Source: Xiphophorus maculatus (taxonomy: Eukaryota; Chordata; Actinopteri; Cyprinodontiformes; Poeciliidae). From it: a stretch of 64,000 bases of DNA. Every line of letters begins with the position of its first letter. Position 1 is the first letter of the stretch. The position numbers and the translations under genes were made by a program. The stretch covers positions 12,624,996-12,688,995 of the forward strand of contig NC_036457.1 of assembly GCF_002775205.1 (NCBI RefSeq), written 5' to 3'. Under the pieces are notes generated by a model. That model searched no databases. It was given only the letters and a program-made list of their open reading frames with translations, and was not told where the DNA came from. Positions 45,786 to 60,342 of the stretch are shown here, in pieces.

Positions 45786-48700
45786 AAAACACGAGGACGT
45801 GGACTGCTGTCCTTTATTATTGTTAAGATGTGTTTGCGTTATTGTGTTGTTTTATTTAATATGGCAATTAATTTCTTGATTCCTACAGAAAAGCGACCAC
45901 ATTAACTAGAATGAGATAAGATTACAGTGACACACCTGACCAATAAAACTGGCCACAGAGTGTGTTAAGTAAAGTGATCAGTATTTGTTTTTATTTAATT
46001 TTAAAGTTCCTTTAAAATTATTTAGCGGTTTATCATGGAAACCACTTAGACCAGGGTTTAATGTTAGTATGTTTTATCCTCCAAAACCAGTTTGGGATTA
46101 TTACTGTACTGAAACATCCAGCTGTGACCAAGTACAATCATCCAGCTGCTCAGATTAATTATCTGTGTCAAGTGGACAGTCACACATCATGACTACCATC
46201 ACCGTGCTTGACAGCTATTAAAGCAATACCATGACTCCTTCAAATATTCTTTTTGTCACTGTGGCTGTCACTTTTCTTCAGAAGCCATTTGGTCTTGTTC
46301 AGGTGTAACTGACAGGTGGGCAGCTGCCAGTTTCAATTAGGCTTAAAGGTCTCTGTTCTGGGGCTGGGGCTTTCTGTGACTCCAAATACTTTTCCACCTT
46401 CTGTGGATCTACAATTATTTTTCTTAGATCTTCACAAAGTTCCTTGTTTTTTTTTCTATTGTTATAAATGCAAATTACATTGAATCCTGTCCAATAAAGA
46501 ACCTTAAGTTATTAGTGTGAATTCAAACTTCTGTTTGAATGTTTGTTTTGTGATACCACTATAGTGAACAAAAAGAAACAGCCAGTCATTAGCATGTGTA
46601 GAAATCTAAATGGTTTCATTTGCTTATTTGTGGCATATAGCAATAGGAAATGGTTAGCTTCCCAACTTTTAATAAGCAAAATCATTATTTTGCACAAAGT
46701 AATGATGCTTTTGGAGGATTTTAATATGGCAAAAATATTTTCATGACAATATCAGGGTGAAAATATTAATAGCTCAAAGGAAATACAACAGTTGCTGGCT
46801 GACATATTAGAAAGTATCGGGAATTTACATTTTGCATGCCAGTAATATTTTCAGCTTCATTGCAGTAGATTCGCCTAAATGACTTAAACAGGAGTGACCC
46901 AGATGCTATAGGTCTTACAAAGTGTTTGGAAAAATTGACATAAGCGCAGGAGAAGGAAAGGAGTGATAAAAATATCTTAGAATTCCTACTTTTGAGTTGA
47001 TTTTAAAGTAGAAGTGGGTAGCAAAGTCCATGTCAATGTTATCTAATGAACATGGGAGGTACATTTGAGAGGAGACAGTTTTTTGCAGCCTTCCAGGTAG
47101 AAATGCTAATTATCATGCACCTGCATTTGCTCTATGCTCATAGTGAGGTAAAAAAAAGCCTCTGACTGCTGGAAGCGGGATGAAAAAAACAAAACATTCT
47201 ACATCTCAGGTGGATTCCTGTTAGCTGACAAATAAAAGGAAATAGTGAGTGCCCGAGTGAAGAGTCCTTGAAACAAACCTCATCCCACCTTTCCTGACAG
47301 ATTGTTTCACCGCCTGCAGTCCTGCTGTCTCGCCACTGTGTCAAATGTGATCTCTAAAGCTTCCTTCCTGCAGCCGCACTGCCTGTAAGCCTCTAAATGC
47401 TAGCATGCTGCTTTATGACTAATCCGCTGCCCGTGTCAGCTGTCATTAAACACAACTAATTAATTTCAAATCCACAAAGACGTCTTTGGCATCTTTTGGC
47501 TTTGTAAAAGAATTACTACATGAATTATTAAATACTGAACAAAGCAAAAAGTTTTCTCATTTATTTACGGTTTGTACTGAGTCATCTGAAAATTCTGGAT
47601 GCATTTTGAACTGATGCACCCCTCCGCCCCACTTCCAAAGTGGTAGGAAAACAATGTTCACTATGTGATGACAAAAGCTCACATACAAGGCATCAACTTC
47701 CCATCACGAAAAAGCCAGTGTGTGACATTGTCAGCACAGCGATCTGAATTGTGCTTTTGTTTTCTTGTTTTTGCCAGAAACATTGAAGTAAAAAAAAAAA
47801 ATAGATTGACAGGGTCAGAGCAAAAGCCAACTGGATTTCATCACCTGATAGCAGAGGCAGTTTGTGTCTGTGAACCACTGGAGGAACCAGGCTGGAAAAA
47901 CATGAACACTTTGTTCACAGACAACATGGGTGACTGCTGATGTCCCAAAGCTACTTAGCAGGCAATTTACTGAGAGGACAGGTGTTTGTGTGCCAGCTTG
48001 CAGCGATGTGTCAAAGCTGGCTGTCAGAATGCAAATAAGGTAAAGGTGCATCTGTCAGTCCCATCCAGTAGGTGGATGAAAGTTTAGAAATCAGTCAAAT
48101 ATTTATGTCCTGCAATTTACCAAGAAAAAAAAAAAACCCAAAACAACTCTAGTCGGAAGTTATATGTACTCATATTTGTTTTTACTTTTAATCATGAATA
48201 TGAAACATTCGTTTCCAGGAGTAGAATGATTAAATGGATAATAATAATAAAAGAAATTTGTGTGCACAAACACAAAAAGAAAATACTTTTTCTTCTTCTT
48301 CCTTACCAGCAATTTCAGACGACTTTCAAATGCCTGGCTTATTTTCTTCAGAAAAACTCGTAACGCTTGGTGCATGACTGTGTCATCGTGGCCTCTGTTG
48401 TCTGCTGAGGTCAAAACCCAAGTCAGGGTGGACAAGGACACAGCTTGTACTTGGAGTCCGACCATCCCTTGGATCACTTCATGCTACAGCATTGAGGGCC
48501 TTTTCCGAGTCTCAGACATCAGATGCCCTCGGCAACAAAAGCGTGTCCCAGTGCTGTCAACATCAATCCAAAATGCTCTCGCTTTTGGGTTTAATCCAAT
48601 AAGACTTTGTCCTTCAGATTTAGTGTTGTTTTCTTGTAAATAGTCTTGTAGTTGTCAACGTGTATTATGTTTTGTTCAGTCTGACCCATAACATATGTAT

Positions 48701-49173
48701 AAGAACTCAAGAGTATGCCTTTTTTTTGCTGTGTTTTGTAGTTTAGAAAAAAAGAACGAGTTGAAGTAAGTGGGACCAGGGATTATATTCAACTGTTTGT
48801 GATCTCTGACATTAAATAGAGCCTGCAGTGGGACTGAAACCGTCAGTGGTTTGACTGAATGACATGCTGGAGTCACTGGTGTCAGCTACGGCTGTCCTGA
48901 AGGAGCAATTATCTCTCAATAGCTCATTAAGTCTGAAGAACCACTGAGTCAGCGGGGCTCATGTCATTGTGACATGATGTGTGCACTGGAATCTTCATGG
49001 TTCCTCTAACTGTGGCATAGGAAGTAATTATAGAGCAAAAACAGCTGTCAAATAATGCTAAGACAAATGTGCATTGGAAATTATTTCACAGAAGACGGAG
49101 AGAATGTAAAAGGCATCATCAGTAATATTGGGCAAAATCTGCTAAGCGCTGACTGAGTGTGGTTGGATTAGGG
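45690..49173 (+). other. ldlrap1: ldlrap1 intron 1, first part
   Basis: Intron sequence with the CA/GA repeat and scattered chance open frames (none above about 130 codons, none recognised). No exon encoding the PTB domain was found. Confidence 0.55.
45748..45784. repeat. Compound (CA)n(GA)n microsatellite
   Basis: About seven CA units run directly into about thirteen GA units, 60 bases inside the ldlrap1 first intron. Confidence 0.9.
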
Positions 49174-49377
49174 CAGTCGTGCACAAAGTCGGTCCTCGAG
49201 GGCCGGCATCCTGCAGGTTTTAGTTCTCTCCCTGGTTTAACACACTTAGAACCAATGATGGCTCGTTAGATGGCCTAACAAGAACATTGACATGCTGAAA
49301 AGGTTGTTACTACCACTAGGGAGAGGACTAAAATGTGCAGGATGCCGGCCCTCGAGGACCGACTTTATGTACCCCTG
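49174..49377. mobile_element. hAT-like MITE, copy 2 (204 bp)
   Basis: Same family as 11499-11699: starts CAGTCGTGCACAAAGTCGG, ends in gtacccctg, with the same inner arms (cgagggccggcatcctgca and its mirror). Eight-base flanks gattaggg (49166-49173) and gattgggg (49378-49385) differ at one position, fitting an aged hAT target duplication. Confidence 0.85.
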
Positions 49378-49420
49378 GATTGGGGGAAAAATGTGAACTC
49401 TGACCTAGTAAAACACTTTT

Positions 49421-49441
49421 CTTTTTTTTTTTTTTTTTTTT
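49421..49441. repeat. Poly(T) tract
   Basis: About 20 consecutive T, just after the MITE; on the minus strand it could be the tail of a lost retroposon. Confidence 0.8.
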
Positions 49442-49999
49442 ACAAATTATGCCTGTTAGCTCAGGGAAATTATTCTAACATCAGCCCATAATACAACAAA
49501 ATGTTTATTATCCAAGAACACAGATTTTATGATCATTGTTAACTGTGACTAGCTGCACGGTGTCCAGTTTTCTAGTGAGACCCAAAATGCTACATTTTAA
49601 GTATTGCCTCAGTCCTTAAATTGAAGCCAGATCAGTTTGTGGCTAAAATATTTAAATTAAAAGAGGAATACCTATTAATGACACCCAAACTTTACCACTT
49701 GTTGCTTTTTACACACATAGCCTCAGCTTGCTTACTGAAGTTGCAAAATGTAACTAAAATGTTGTCTATAATGCTGAAGACATTGGTATTTGATAGAAAT
49801 CTCCCAATCTGTTACGTGGGAGGTGAAAAGGTACTGGAACATACCACCTTTGCCATTACACGAATGACACCCAAATGCATAATCCCAAACTTTCATACAG
49901 TTTTGTCAGACTTAGAAAGAACTGCTGAGGACAGATGTGCATAGTTTGGCTAAGTTAGACAGGCACAAACTTAGCAACAGCCACCAGAGAAGTGTAGAA

Positions 50000-50172
50000 C
50001 AGGGATTCCTCAATAGCTGCTTTTCTGTACGCTTAATATGCTTTCCTGGTTCAGCAAACCTGAATCAAATGAATAGTTACTTAGCAGGCCTCTGCAGGTC
50101 TTGATGAATTTGAATCAGCTGGTTTAAACCTGGGAAACGCTTCATGCTGGACCTCGAGCACCAGCTCTTGAA
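50000..50172. mobile_element. Probable MITE fragment of a related hAT-like family
   Basis: Begins CAGGGATTCC and contains cctgaatcaaatgaatagtt, ttagcaggcctctgcaggtc and a distal ctcttgaagactggagttta. Recalled teleost hAT-type MITEs have this order (cctgaatcaaatgat, ttagcaggcctctgcag, cttgaggactggagtttg). The right terminus and a duplication were not identified. Confidence 0.45.
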
Positions 50173-53100
50173 GACTGGAGTTTATATTCACTAATGTTAA
50201 TTTTCACAGCATTTCATGAGATAAATATGAACTAAAATGTGGTCTTACTAGCTGTTTATAAATTCAAAGCAATGGTACTCCAGGTAAGGAACCTCTCTTA
50301 GAATATTCAAACTTTCCCTTTAATATGGCTAGGGCTACCTTGTATTCCTTAGCCATTCTTGTATGCGTAAGAAAATAAATGACATTTGTTCTTAGTACTC
50401 CCTTTTTCCAGCCTAATATCAATGCAAATTATGTCCCGGGAAATTTGAACATCATACTCTAAAGCACAACAGATCAGTCTGAGGTGACTCTTGCTTTCAT
50501 ATCAACTTCTAAGCTTTCGTTGTTTGTTTATGATTTCGGATGCTACATGACACATATGTTGTCTCTATCAGATCATTTCATAAATCTTATTCATTTACTT
50601 TTGCTGACGTTCTTTGGCATGGCCCATACTGATTTAATTCTGTAGATTTTTCTCTCTTGTCTACAGCATTCATGTTGACATGCTCATCAGTATCTCTAAT
50701 AATATTCTGTCGCCATATTAGATGATCAAGAGTTGCTAATGAGCTTTCAAGTAGGAGGCTTTAAAGAATGAAACTTGTCTTCCCTATTGCAGTGATCAGA
50801 CGTTATCAGTATTGTCTCGTATTAATGACTTGCTTTGACCTGATAAATTAAAGCCATTAGAAGGCTTTGCATATCAGCTTTCTTAAGGATGATTTAGAAA
50901 GCTCTTTGGGTCTCTTTTGGCTCCTCTATTTGATTCATATCTTTAGCTTGTTACACTAACCAACCAGTGTATTTTTAAACTTAAAATAAAATTTAAAAAA
51001 ACAATGAACATTTTTCCTGCTTAATGGACAATAATACAGTTTTGTGGCACACTGTTTTGTGGACTTTGACCTTTTAACTTTTTCCACTTCGGAGGAGCTC
51101 TGTTACCCATGAGACAAATCTCCCCCCAACAATCTTATTAGTTAGATTATCGTCAAAAGCAAAATCTCTCTGCTGACAGCTCTGCATAGCTTTTCTTTTT
51201 GTCTCATTTTTGCAAGACTTATTCTTCCACTTGGGTTCGATATGAAACTTGACAGTTTCTAAAGCCTTTTTTTTTTCTTTTTGTTGAAGCTTTAACAACC
51301 AATCAGTCATGTGTGAGACTAATGTCCTTTTAAGTGTAGTGAAGCTGTAGGAGTGTCACTGTTTGTTCATCCATTTGCACTCTTCTTTTGATATCCAAAC
51401 ATTTCCTGCATGAACTGCCCTACAACTTGGGGCTCAAACGTTATGGATCACAGAAACCACTGAGAGAACAACTGGAGGGCAGAGTGTCGCAATGATCCAA
51501 TTTTTGAAATTTTTTCTTCACTTGATCTTGATGAATGTTGTAAACCAAATATATGTCTTAATGGCTCAAATGTACCCATGCAGAGAGATGACAGCACACC
51601 GCTAAAAACGGCATAGTGTGTTACTAGAGGATCATTGCAAAACTTCATGCTTTTTGCAAGTATCAATAAGCTTCTTGCAGAATATCTAATTGCAATTAAT
51701 ATAATTAAGGTCATTGCTTTTCCAGTCTTGTTAGTTGATACAGTTGTGGTCTACGTTTGATGACTTCTCCATAGAGACTTCTTGTCATTGTGGTCAATTC
51801 TGGTCTGATCATTAAAATGTTTCTTTACAAAGCATTTAGAAGAAACAGTTCACACAAAAAAAACTTTTTAACAAATTTTGAACCAGAGCTGGTGTGCAGC
51901 TGAAAATTTCACTCAAGTTTTTTTTAGTGTTGACTGTGGAGCAAGCTTTGTTTATTGAACAGACCTTTTGACATGAATATGTTTTTAATATTTTCTCAAA
52001 ATTAGAGAGGTGCTAGAATGGCAGAATTAACAGTTTAAAACAGTTAGGTATGCAAAGTACAGGGGCTTAGTTGTCCTGACGTTTTGGAGACAAACTTGCA
52101 ACATAGAAACGTCTGGACTTAAAGATGCTTCTACCTCCATAACTATTGTTGCTGCGGTATTGTACCAAACCTTTGCTTATTTGCTTTCAGGATAAAGGTC
52201 AGCATTAATGTCTGTATATATTTCAAAGCTAATGTCTGTGTCTTGTTGCTTTTTAAATAAGTTTTTGTTTTCTATCTTCTTTTGATGCCAGATGTAAATG
52301 TGCATTTCTAGGTTGCATTTTCCAGTGAATGCATGCATCAGTTCATTGGTCTGGCAATCTGCACATTTGCATCTGTGTGATAGCAAATGACACGGATTAT
52401 TTAAACTTCTTTTTTGCATAATGTGAAAAAGCAAAACTACATTCAATTTTGGAACTTTTCACAAAGCGATTTTTTTATTTATTTATTTTTTTTGCCGTTG
52501 ACATTTATTCCGGTAAATCTTTCTTTACTTATGTTAATAGAAGATTAAGATCAAAACGCACATGTCAAAAACTAATGTTATTACAAATACTGTATCTGCT
52601 AGTAAACTAAACTGACGTATGCTCACAGAAGCAAGAGTTGTGCCACCTGTTTCGAACAATATGCTTCAAATTGAGAAAAACAAAGTGGTTGCCATGCAGG
52701 AGTCATGACATACAGTCCACTGAGACCAGCTCTGCGTGCCTCTTTTATAAGATGAGGGACAAAGCGGGAGAGTCTGTTCTGTTTTAAAGTGCCAGATTTG
52801 TTGTGTTCAGCAACTGATCAATATCCAGAGTTTAGGCATTTCTGCTGCCTCACTCTGTTTATTCTTTTACAGCTCTTTCTCTTCTGAGAGAGAAATACTA
52901 AAGGCTTTGGTTTTATACAATCTTCTTTGCATCAGATGCAAAAGTGCTTCAGGAGAAGGTGCTTTAAATGGGAAGCACTATGTTTTCATTCCTTTGTTTC
53001 TGGAGTTATTTTGAAGTGTCTTCTTCCCTTTTTCCTTCAGAGTTCAGTCAAAGCTCACTTCAGTCAAATTCAACATTAGTCACTCTTGTCTGTTGTTTTA

Positions 53101-56100
53101 AAATCTGATCTGTTCCCAAGAATAACTTTAATTCTCTCTCTTAGGTTACGAAAAATGTTAGATATTGTAGCTTAGGATGCTGTGAACATTTTGCTTTGTC
53201 AAACGAACATTGTTAATTTTAAGACACAGAGGATTACAAGATATCTGAAAACTGTTCTATTTCTAAATGTGTGAATGTTACCATTTTGCAAAGATGGTTA
53301 GAACAAATGTTTCCTAAAAACTTAACTAGGCAATGTTTAAATTGGGTAGAGGATGAATATCAGCACATAAGGTGAGGCTGTGTCATGGGTTACCTTTTTG
53401 GGACTTAGATATTTTTGTGCTTTTTTGTTCTAATAAAATAAGACAATATTTTAATATTCAAGTTAATTTTCCTGCTGTATAATACAAAATGCTAAGATGT
53501 TTTGCCTATCATAACTACTAAATGCTCTCATGATCCAAGATTTGTTTAATGATGTCTTTGGTTTTCACCTTAGTGACATCAATTATCTTCCAAACTGAAG
53601 TCATAAACTCAATTTTATTTCTCTTAAGAAAGCAGTCTAAGAAATCTAAAATACTTAGACTGATCAAAACTAGACTGAATCATTTCACACTGAAAATAGA
53701 AGCACAAAAATATTAGCAGTGTTATGAAATTACTCTTTTCAAAATCTAAGACATTCTGCAAAGATTTGAGAGTTCCCAAAAAGCATTTAAAGGAAATTTT
53801 GAACCAAAGCTGATCCTTAGAAGGACTAAAATGGCTCCTTAATCAAGGTGAAATAACATCCACGTTGTCATGATCGGTCAGTGTCAGCTACTGTATTTTT
53901 TTTATATTTCCTTCCAAGCAGGCATTCATTCTTGTAATCTTTGAAAGTAGTCTTGATCAGTTGCAGTCTAGGTTTTTGTAAAGTCTGTTATACCATGTTT
54001 ATTAGATGAATAATATCTGATAGGAATATCTTAACGAAATAGGAAAGTATCTCTGCCTTCAACCTGAGTCATCTTTAGTATTTGTGTAGATTCAAAGAAA
54101 TAGAAAAGTATTTGCTGAAAATCTATGTAATAATTTAGAGGCCTTTTTCTTCCCTTATTCTTCAGTCAGAATTAGTTGAGCTTATTGATCAGAAATTGAT
54201 TTAAAGAGCAGGCAGTGTTCAAAGAGAGTCTAAAAATGTGGGCAGCTTTTGAGCATGCACTCTTTTTAAAAGATTAGAAAAAGATCTGTTCATCGGGAAC
54301 CTTTTAAAACTTTTGCAAAGTCGTCTGGGCTACAAAATGCATGAGCTTAAAATAATCAGTGAGCTATAAACTTATTTCAAGGTCCACTTAATATTGTCAT
54401 TAAAGCATGCTTTCAGTTTCAAATTGCTGTTTCATTTTATTTCCGTGCATCGTCCTGTGTCTGCATCAGATCTTGTGGGCGCGTTTATTCTCACTGTCCT
54501 GCTGTAGAAGTATTGATTTTTAAAAGCATGGCTTCATATTATTAAACCACGCTCCACATCATATTTCATATTGATTTTCATTCTCTGGCTGTTGAGAATT
54601 GTGTTATGGATGGTGTATGACACTTTCTTGTGGATCCTGGTTAAAAGCATCTGCAAAATCTCTCTAAAACCTTCAAGGGTAAAAATACATCCTCCTGTCT
54701 GTAACCCATCCGCAAGCATAATTAAACTTTAAGTAATCGCCGCTGGGTTCCACAAACGTCATCATTGCGCGGTTTTCCGCAGTCTCTCCCTGGACTGTTT
54801 TTAGCACCAACTGTTTCCCTGGCCTGAAGTGAAGTGAATTATGTAATGGAGAGAAACAGAGATCCTATCGTAGGAGGGGTGCAGGTTCAGTCAACTGCAG
54901 CAACACAAACACAGCCCAGCTTCCTGTGTGTCCATGCACTGAATCCCCTACAGATGAAGGCTCTGTCTGCTTAAAGTCCAGGGCAACTGTGGCTCAGGTT
55001 AGGGCATCACCAAAGCATCACTTTGGTGCAAGAGCCTTAATGAGGATTTTTTTTTGCTGCACTGTGGGTGTCTTGTGTGTGGGAAAGAAATATTAAACAC
55101 CGCAAATATGTTTTGTTGGCGTGTGCAGGCGAGTGTTTGCATATCAGCTCAGCCCTCCTGTCCTACAGAGACAAATCCCATTTCTATTTTTGTGCTTTTA
55201 AAAAATTCAACTCCCCACACCTTTCCAAAGACATGATGTCCCTTTTCTGAGATCAGCACTTAGAGCAAATACACCTACTCCTAAAAATAGCCTCATCCCA
55301 TCAAGCTGACGGTGGAGCACCAGTGTAGCTCAGTGCTGTCGAGAAATGTTTTGTGCTTTAGCAAAAGCTTCTGGATGTGAACTTAGCTGAGTTAAATTAA
55401 TTATCTTTTCACTGATTTCTTTATAATGAAACAAGCTGAAGATCTTAATATTTATTGATTTTCATGCTTATTTATTTATTTTTTTGCATTAATCTTGTTG
55501 CACTCTATAACAACATGATGCAGTTCCTCAGTGGCAGCTTATGATACGGGTGACATGGACAACCACCCAGGGCGGCATCTTGTGGGAGGTTTTGTTTATC
55601 AGTGTGTGGAGTAGATTTATGGAATGGATTGAATGGTGAGTTTAAAGAAAGTACAAATATAAACTAGCTTAAAAAACTCTTTAAAAAGGAGCTTATTCAG
55701 AAATAACACTTTCTTGTGGCTTGTGGGTCTTTGAGACATAGGATGATTGTCTCAACGACCAAAAATGCTATTGATGATATTAAACATGTATAGATAATTG
55801 CACATTTAAGGATGAGAATGTGAGATTTAAGTGTCATACAATGTGGAAATAATTTAAGTTTTTCTGGTGTTTGGAGATTTAAATGTTTGTAGGTTGATGA
55901 GTATTAGAGGGGCAAGAAATCATAAGCTATTATATCTTCTTCCTGCTCCTTTTCAAACAGATGATATAAAATTGCATGCATTAAAGAACATCTTTAATGC
56001 TAATACAACAAAAAGAATCCCTGGGCTTCAATTCCAGATCTTCAGGAAACTGTCCCAGGAATTTTATATTGGGCATGATAATTGGTTTTAATTTAATTTT

Positions 56101-59100
56101 TTTCTTGTTTTTACTTTTTGTCTGTTTGAAATAAATAAATAAATAAATTAATTAATTAATTAATGTCCCTCACATTAGCAAGATGTTAGAAAATGTTTTG
56201 TTTTTACACCAGTGATAGCTGACAGTGTGTATTTCTTTCAATTGCCAGTCATTTGAGTGTATTCACAGTCTTCAATGAAAAGGAGAAATGGTTTAATAAA
56301 TGAATGATGTTGAGGATGAATTATTCTCTCTCTCCTTCTGAATGTTTTATTTGCAGCAACATCTACAATTACTGACACCCGTGGTGAAAGATGTGTCAAA
56401 ACTTTTAAAAATAAATGAATCTTTCATGACAGTAGCATAATCTTAAACTGAAAAATTGCTGCAGGTCTCCAACAGTGAACTTTGAAGATTTTTTTTTTTA
56501 AAATTTAATCTGCTATCCGCTTTACTGTGCGTGGTGGCAAGATAAACATGGATCCTCATCCAGCCTTGTTTGTCACAGTTCCAGTTGGTGTTGCATATGC
56601 ACATCAATGAGGGTAGAGAGGAGAAAGTTCAGCAAGTGAACAGTGACTCAGACTTAGACACTCTTTCCAACAACAGAACCAAAGCACCTCAATCTGTAGC
56701 TGTCTTTTCACATGATCCAATAGTAGAAGGGATATTTTACCAGTTCAGTACCAAAACAAGAGTGAAGCTGCAATTTGGCAGCTTATTTTGATAACAGACT
56801 GGCAAATGTATGATATGACTAATGATATTAGGAAAACACAAAATCCATCTTACCAATACACAGACTTTACAGATGCTAAATTGTGACCAGATTATAAAAT
56901 TATGATCTGCCAAATTCTGTTCAGTGAGTATTCGGCTTTTCAGGATAAATAGAAATTGTGTTCAATTTAAGGGGAATCTTACCCATTAAATAAACCGTAA
57001 TGGGTAAGATGCATTGCATAATAATACTACATAAACTTTAAAATTGGCTTAAAAACAGTAAAGCATCTGAATAAAACCTGTTTTACATGGCTGAGCAAAT
57101 TAATTACTTCTTGAGGAAGGCAGTAATAATAAAGTTCACCATTCAACTTTTACTCCGTATATAAGATCTTTGTAAACCTTTGCCAGTTGCACTGCGGTGA
57201 CATGCTTGGTATGACTGCTTGAAGTCTCTAAGGATCTTTCTGCTGTGATTCATCCTCCTGAGCTTATAAAATTTCTTCCAGCTTTTTGGAGATTACCAGC
57301 CACACTTTAGGTCTCATTGAAAACTGAGCAGTTTTATTGAAGATGAGCCAAAACCTCTCTTGTCCAGGATATCTCCACACTAAATGTTTTGTTTCTTTAA
57401 CAATCTTATCACCAGTTCTTGATCCATACCTGTTTTCCCTTAGAAAAAAGTTCTTCTGTGCTATAAGAGACAGAACAGGCTGGGAGGCATGAAGATGCCC
57501 GTATTTGAATGGAATGTACTTTTGTCTTTCCCACTTTGAAGAACGACACTTAAATAAAACGGCCATCATGCCACATCATATGTATAACAAAAACTCTTAT
57601 CAACTAATGTATGAGTTTTAATAGAAGGCTGAAATAGGAGTCATGGGGTGCCAGCAACGTAATTGCTTTAATAAAAACATCAGTTTCTTATAAAGTGGGA
57701 ATTCATTCCCTCCATGTTAAATAAATGTTTCCAAACTAGATGCTGTAATCAAAAAATAATTGGTGTGAAATTTTATTGAAGAGCTTTGCACATGTTTAGC
57801 AGGTGAGCTGATAAATTTACAGGGAGCTGTTTCTATGGTCCAAAAGACAATAAAAAATAAAAAGATGTCAGATTTTCTTTTGGTCACTTCAAGTGCTACA
57901 ACTAACCAGACCAAGTCTTTTTTCTTCTGAGTAACATGTTAGTGTGTCTAACCCAGGAAGCTTGGATGAGGTCAGCTGTTTCTTATTTTTGTGTTAATAT
58001 CAGCTTTTATTTTTACGTTTGAATTTGGCTGATCCAGTATATGACCTGCTTTCTTTTTTTAAAGTCATTTTTTAAATTTCCTAATCGATAGCTGAAGCAC
58101 TTACATTGATTATCCCGTTACCTTTGTACTCCAGAGACAGGACACCCGAGAAGTTGAGTTATCTGGCTGTGTACCACAACCATCCATCACACAGCTGGAT
58201 GGGTCAGAAGTGCTTTATCACATTAGGAAGGGTTCCTCTGGGATAGCCTCACATATTAAAGTGTTGCAGAGATATTTGGTCTCAACTGCAATTTGCAGCT
58301 CTCAAAGGTGACTTTTTCTTTTTCTTTAATAATGGATGGGGAAGTTCCTAATTCCCAAAGTAATTCCTTATTTTCCAGAAATTGTTTTATAAGCTTTTAT
58401 TTGAATGGGGAAAAAACAAAATCATAAATGTCAATTATTGTTGCATGAACAGATGTCTCTTTAGAGAGCTCTTCATAGTTGATGAAAATGTTGTTGGAGA
58501 CTGCTGAGGAAAACATTTGTCAGCAGAAAGACTACCGCCCTGTTTGAATACTTGGTTTATGAATGACCAACTTTGAACAATGGCCTAATACAGTACCCTG
58601 CTGTTTGTAAATGTCACGGCCATTTGTTTACTTTAGGTCTGGAGATTCTTTCCCTAGTGAACTGTCAGGCCCCAAATAACATAGATGTCATCACATCATA
58701 CTTTAGCTTTGTAATACCGTGTCAGTGCTGACTTTTAATAAAGACTGAAACAACTTAAAAATGCTTTACCGTATGATCTCATGTTGCTGTGTTCATTCAA
58801 GTCGAAGTTTTGCCATCTACCATTAGAGCGTAGATCTATAAAATTGATTTAAGATACTTTTAAAGGACAGTTACAGGGCAAATCGCTTCTGTATTTATTG
58901 ACCTCTGCTGTGTGAAGGCTGTAAACATCCCGTGTGACAAATGCTTTTCTTGCTCGCTCCTCTTTACCGTGATGTTTTTGATTTATTTGTTCATATAAAA
59001 GCAGATAATAGCCACCATCTTAATGGGGTTACTCTGTCTTTTTAAATAACACCTGTATTTAACAAACAACATTAGTCCTTGGAGCTGAGCACCGTATCAC

Positions 59101-60342
59101 ATTATGTTTTTATTAATGATGTCTTTCCAGTTTATAAATTACTTTTCAGGGTTGTGCCACATTGCAACATTGGATTTTTTTTTTTTACTCTTCAGTTTGG
59201 CAGTTCTGATGTCTGAAATTAAAGCAATCACCCAGAGATTAATGCAGGCAGTCTAATGCATTATTCTTAAAGGGACCATAAGGTAATGTGTTGCCTGACT
59301 ACCCGATTTAGACACCCCAACTAATTAAGCATTATCAGTTTTACTCCATAAGGATTGTAACATCAAAAATATATGAATTGCACAATAAACACTTGGAAAA
59401 TTACTAGTAAATTCTTATTTATTTTTGGCTTACTGCCAAAATAGTCATAACCCTGGTAGATTTTGGTTTATTTTTATTTAAACAAGAAATTTGATTCTGG
59501 TAGAAAATGAGAGATATATGCTGCAAAAGGTAAAACAATAAAATATGAATATCAATATCAATAAGGGGAAAAAAGTCTGTTTATATACCTTATTAAAACA
59601 TTGGCTTGTAAACCATTCTTAAAAATCACTGGAAAACAAATTTTTGTTACTTCAGTAATCAAGTCGTTCTTATAATTGTTGACCAGCCTTTATGTTTCTA
59701 CTACTCTTATAAGAATTTATGCTGTGTGATGCGCTCCAAGTCTTTCAAGTTAGAAGACAACAGTAGATCTGACAAACTGAGACATTTAAGTGTTGATTAC
59801 TGAACAATTATCAGGTGGTTGACTAGAAACTGGGAGCAGCTGTGAGGGAAGACGAGTAAAGTTGAGGAACTGGAAATGAGAGGAATGGTTGACAGAAAAC
59901 ACAGAAGCAACAAGGGAGCATCAGATAAATGCCACAAATAAGGTCAAATACAAAGCTAGATTCCCAAAGATTATAACTCATTCATTTCCAAATCCGATTG
60001 TGGCACTCAGTTCATGCTGAATCAAACTAACTCAGACCGGAGGGAGAGTAAGATTAAACTTTAGCAATTATTTCTATTAGTTTATCATAATAAAAAATAA
60101 TTGCTAACTTTGCTAACAAATTTGTCTCACTGCAGCGAATGATCAAACTTCTTTGGGCCAAAAAGTGGGGAACTAAAAATTTACATTTGCTTGAAGTAAT
60201 AATGGGGCTGTTGCTCCACCTTAGGCCCTGTAGTTGAGAACATGTGGACCCTTACTCATTTGTTTCTATCATCCCCAGCTTTACAGTAAAATTTCTTTGT
60301 TGTTAAGTACGTAAGTTTTAATAGCTTTGTAATTTCTGGTTA
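50173..60342 (+). other. ldlrap1: ldlrap1 intron 1, middle part
   Basis: Ten kilobases of AT-rich intron. Simple repeats include an (AAAT)(TTAA)n run at about 56130-56164 and short T or A runs. Open frames here are short and unlike known families. I saw no convincing exon, RNA gene or complete mobile element. Confidence 0.5.

Noticed and set aside
49621..49944. 107-codon frame with a TTG first codon
   Set aside because: No ATG-based start with context, no known domain, and it lies deep in an intron; chance is the simplest explanation.
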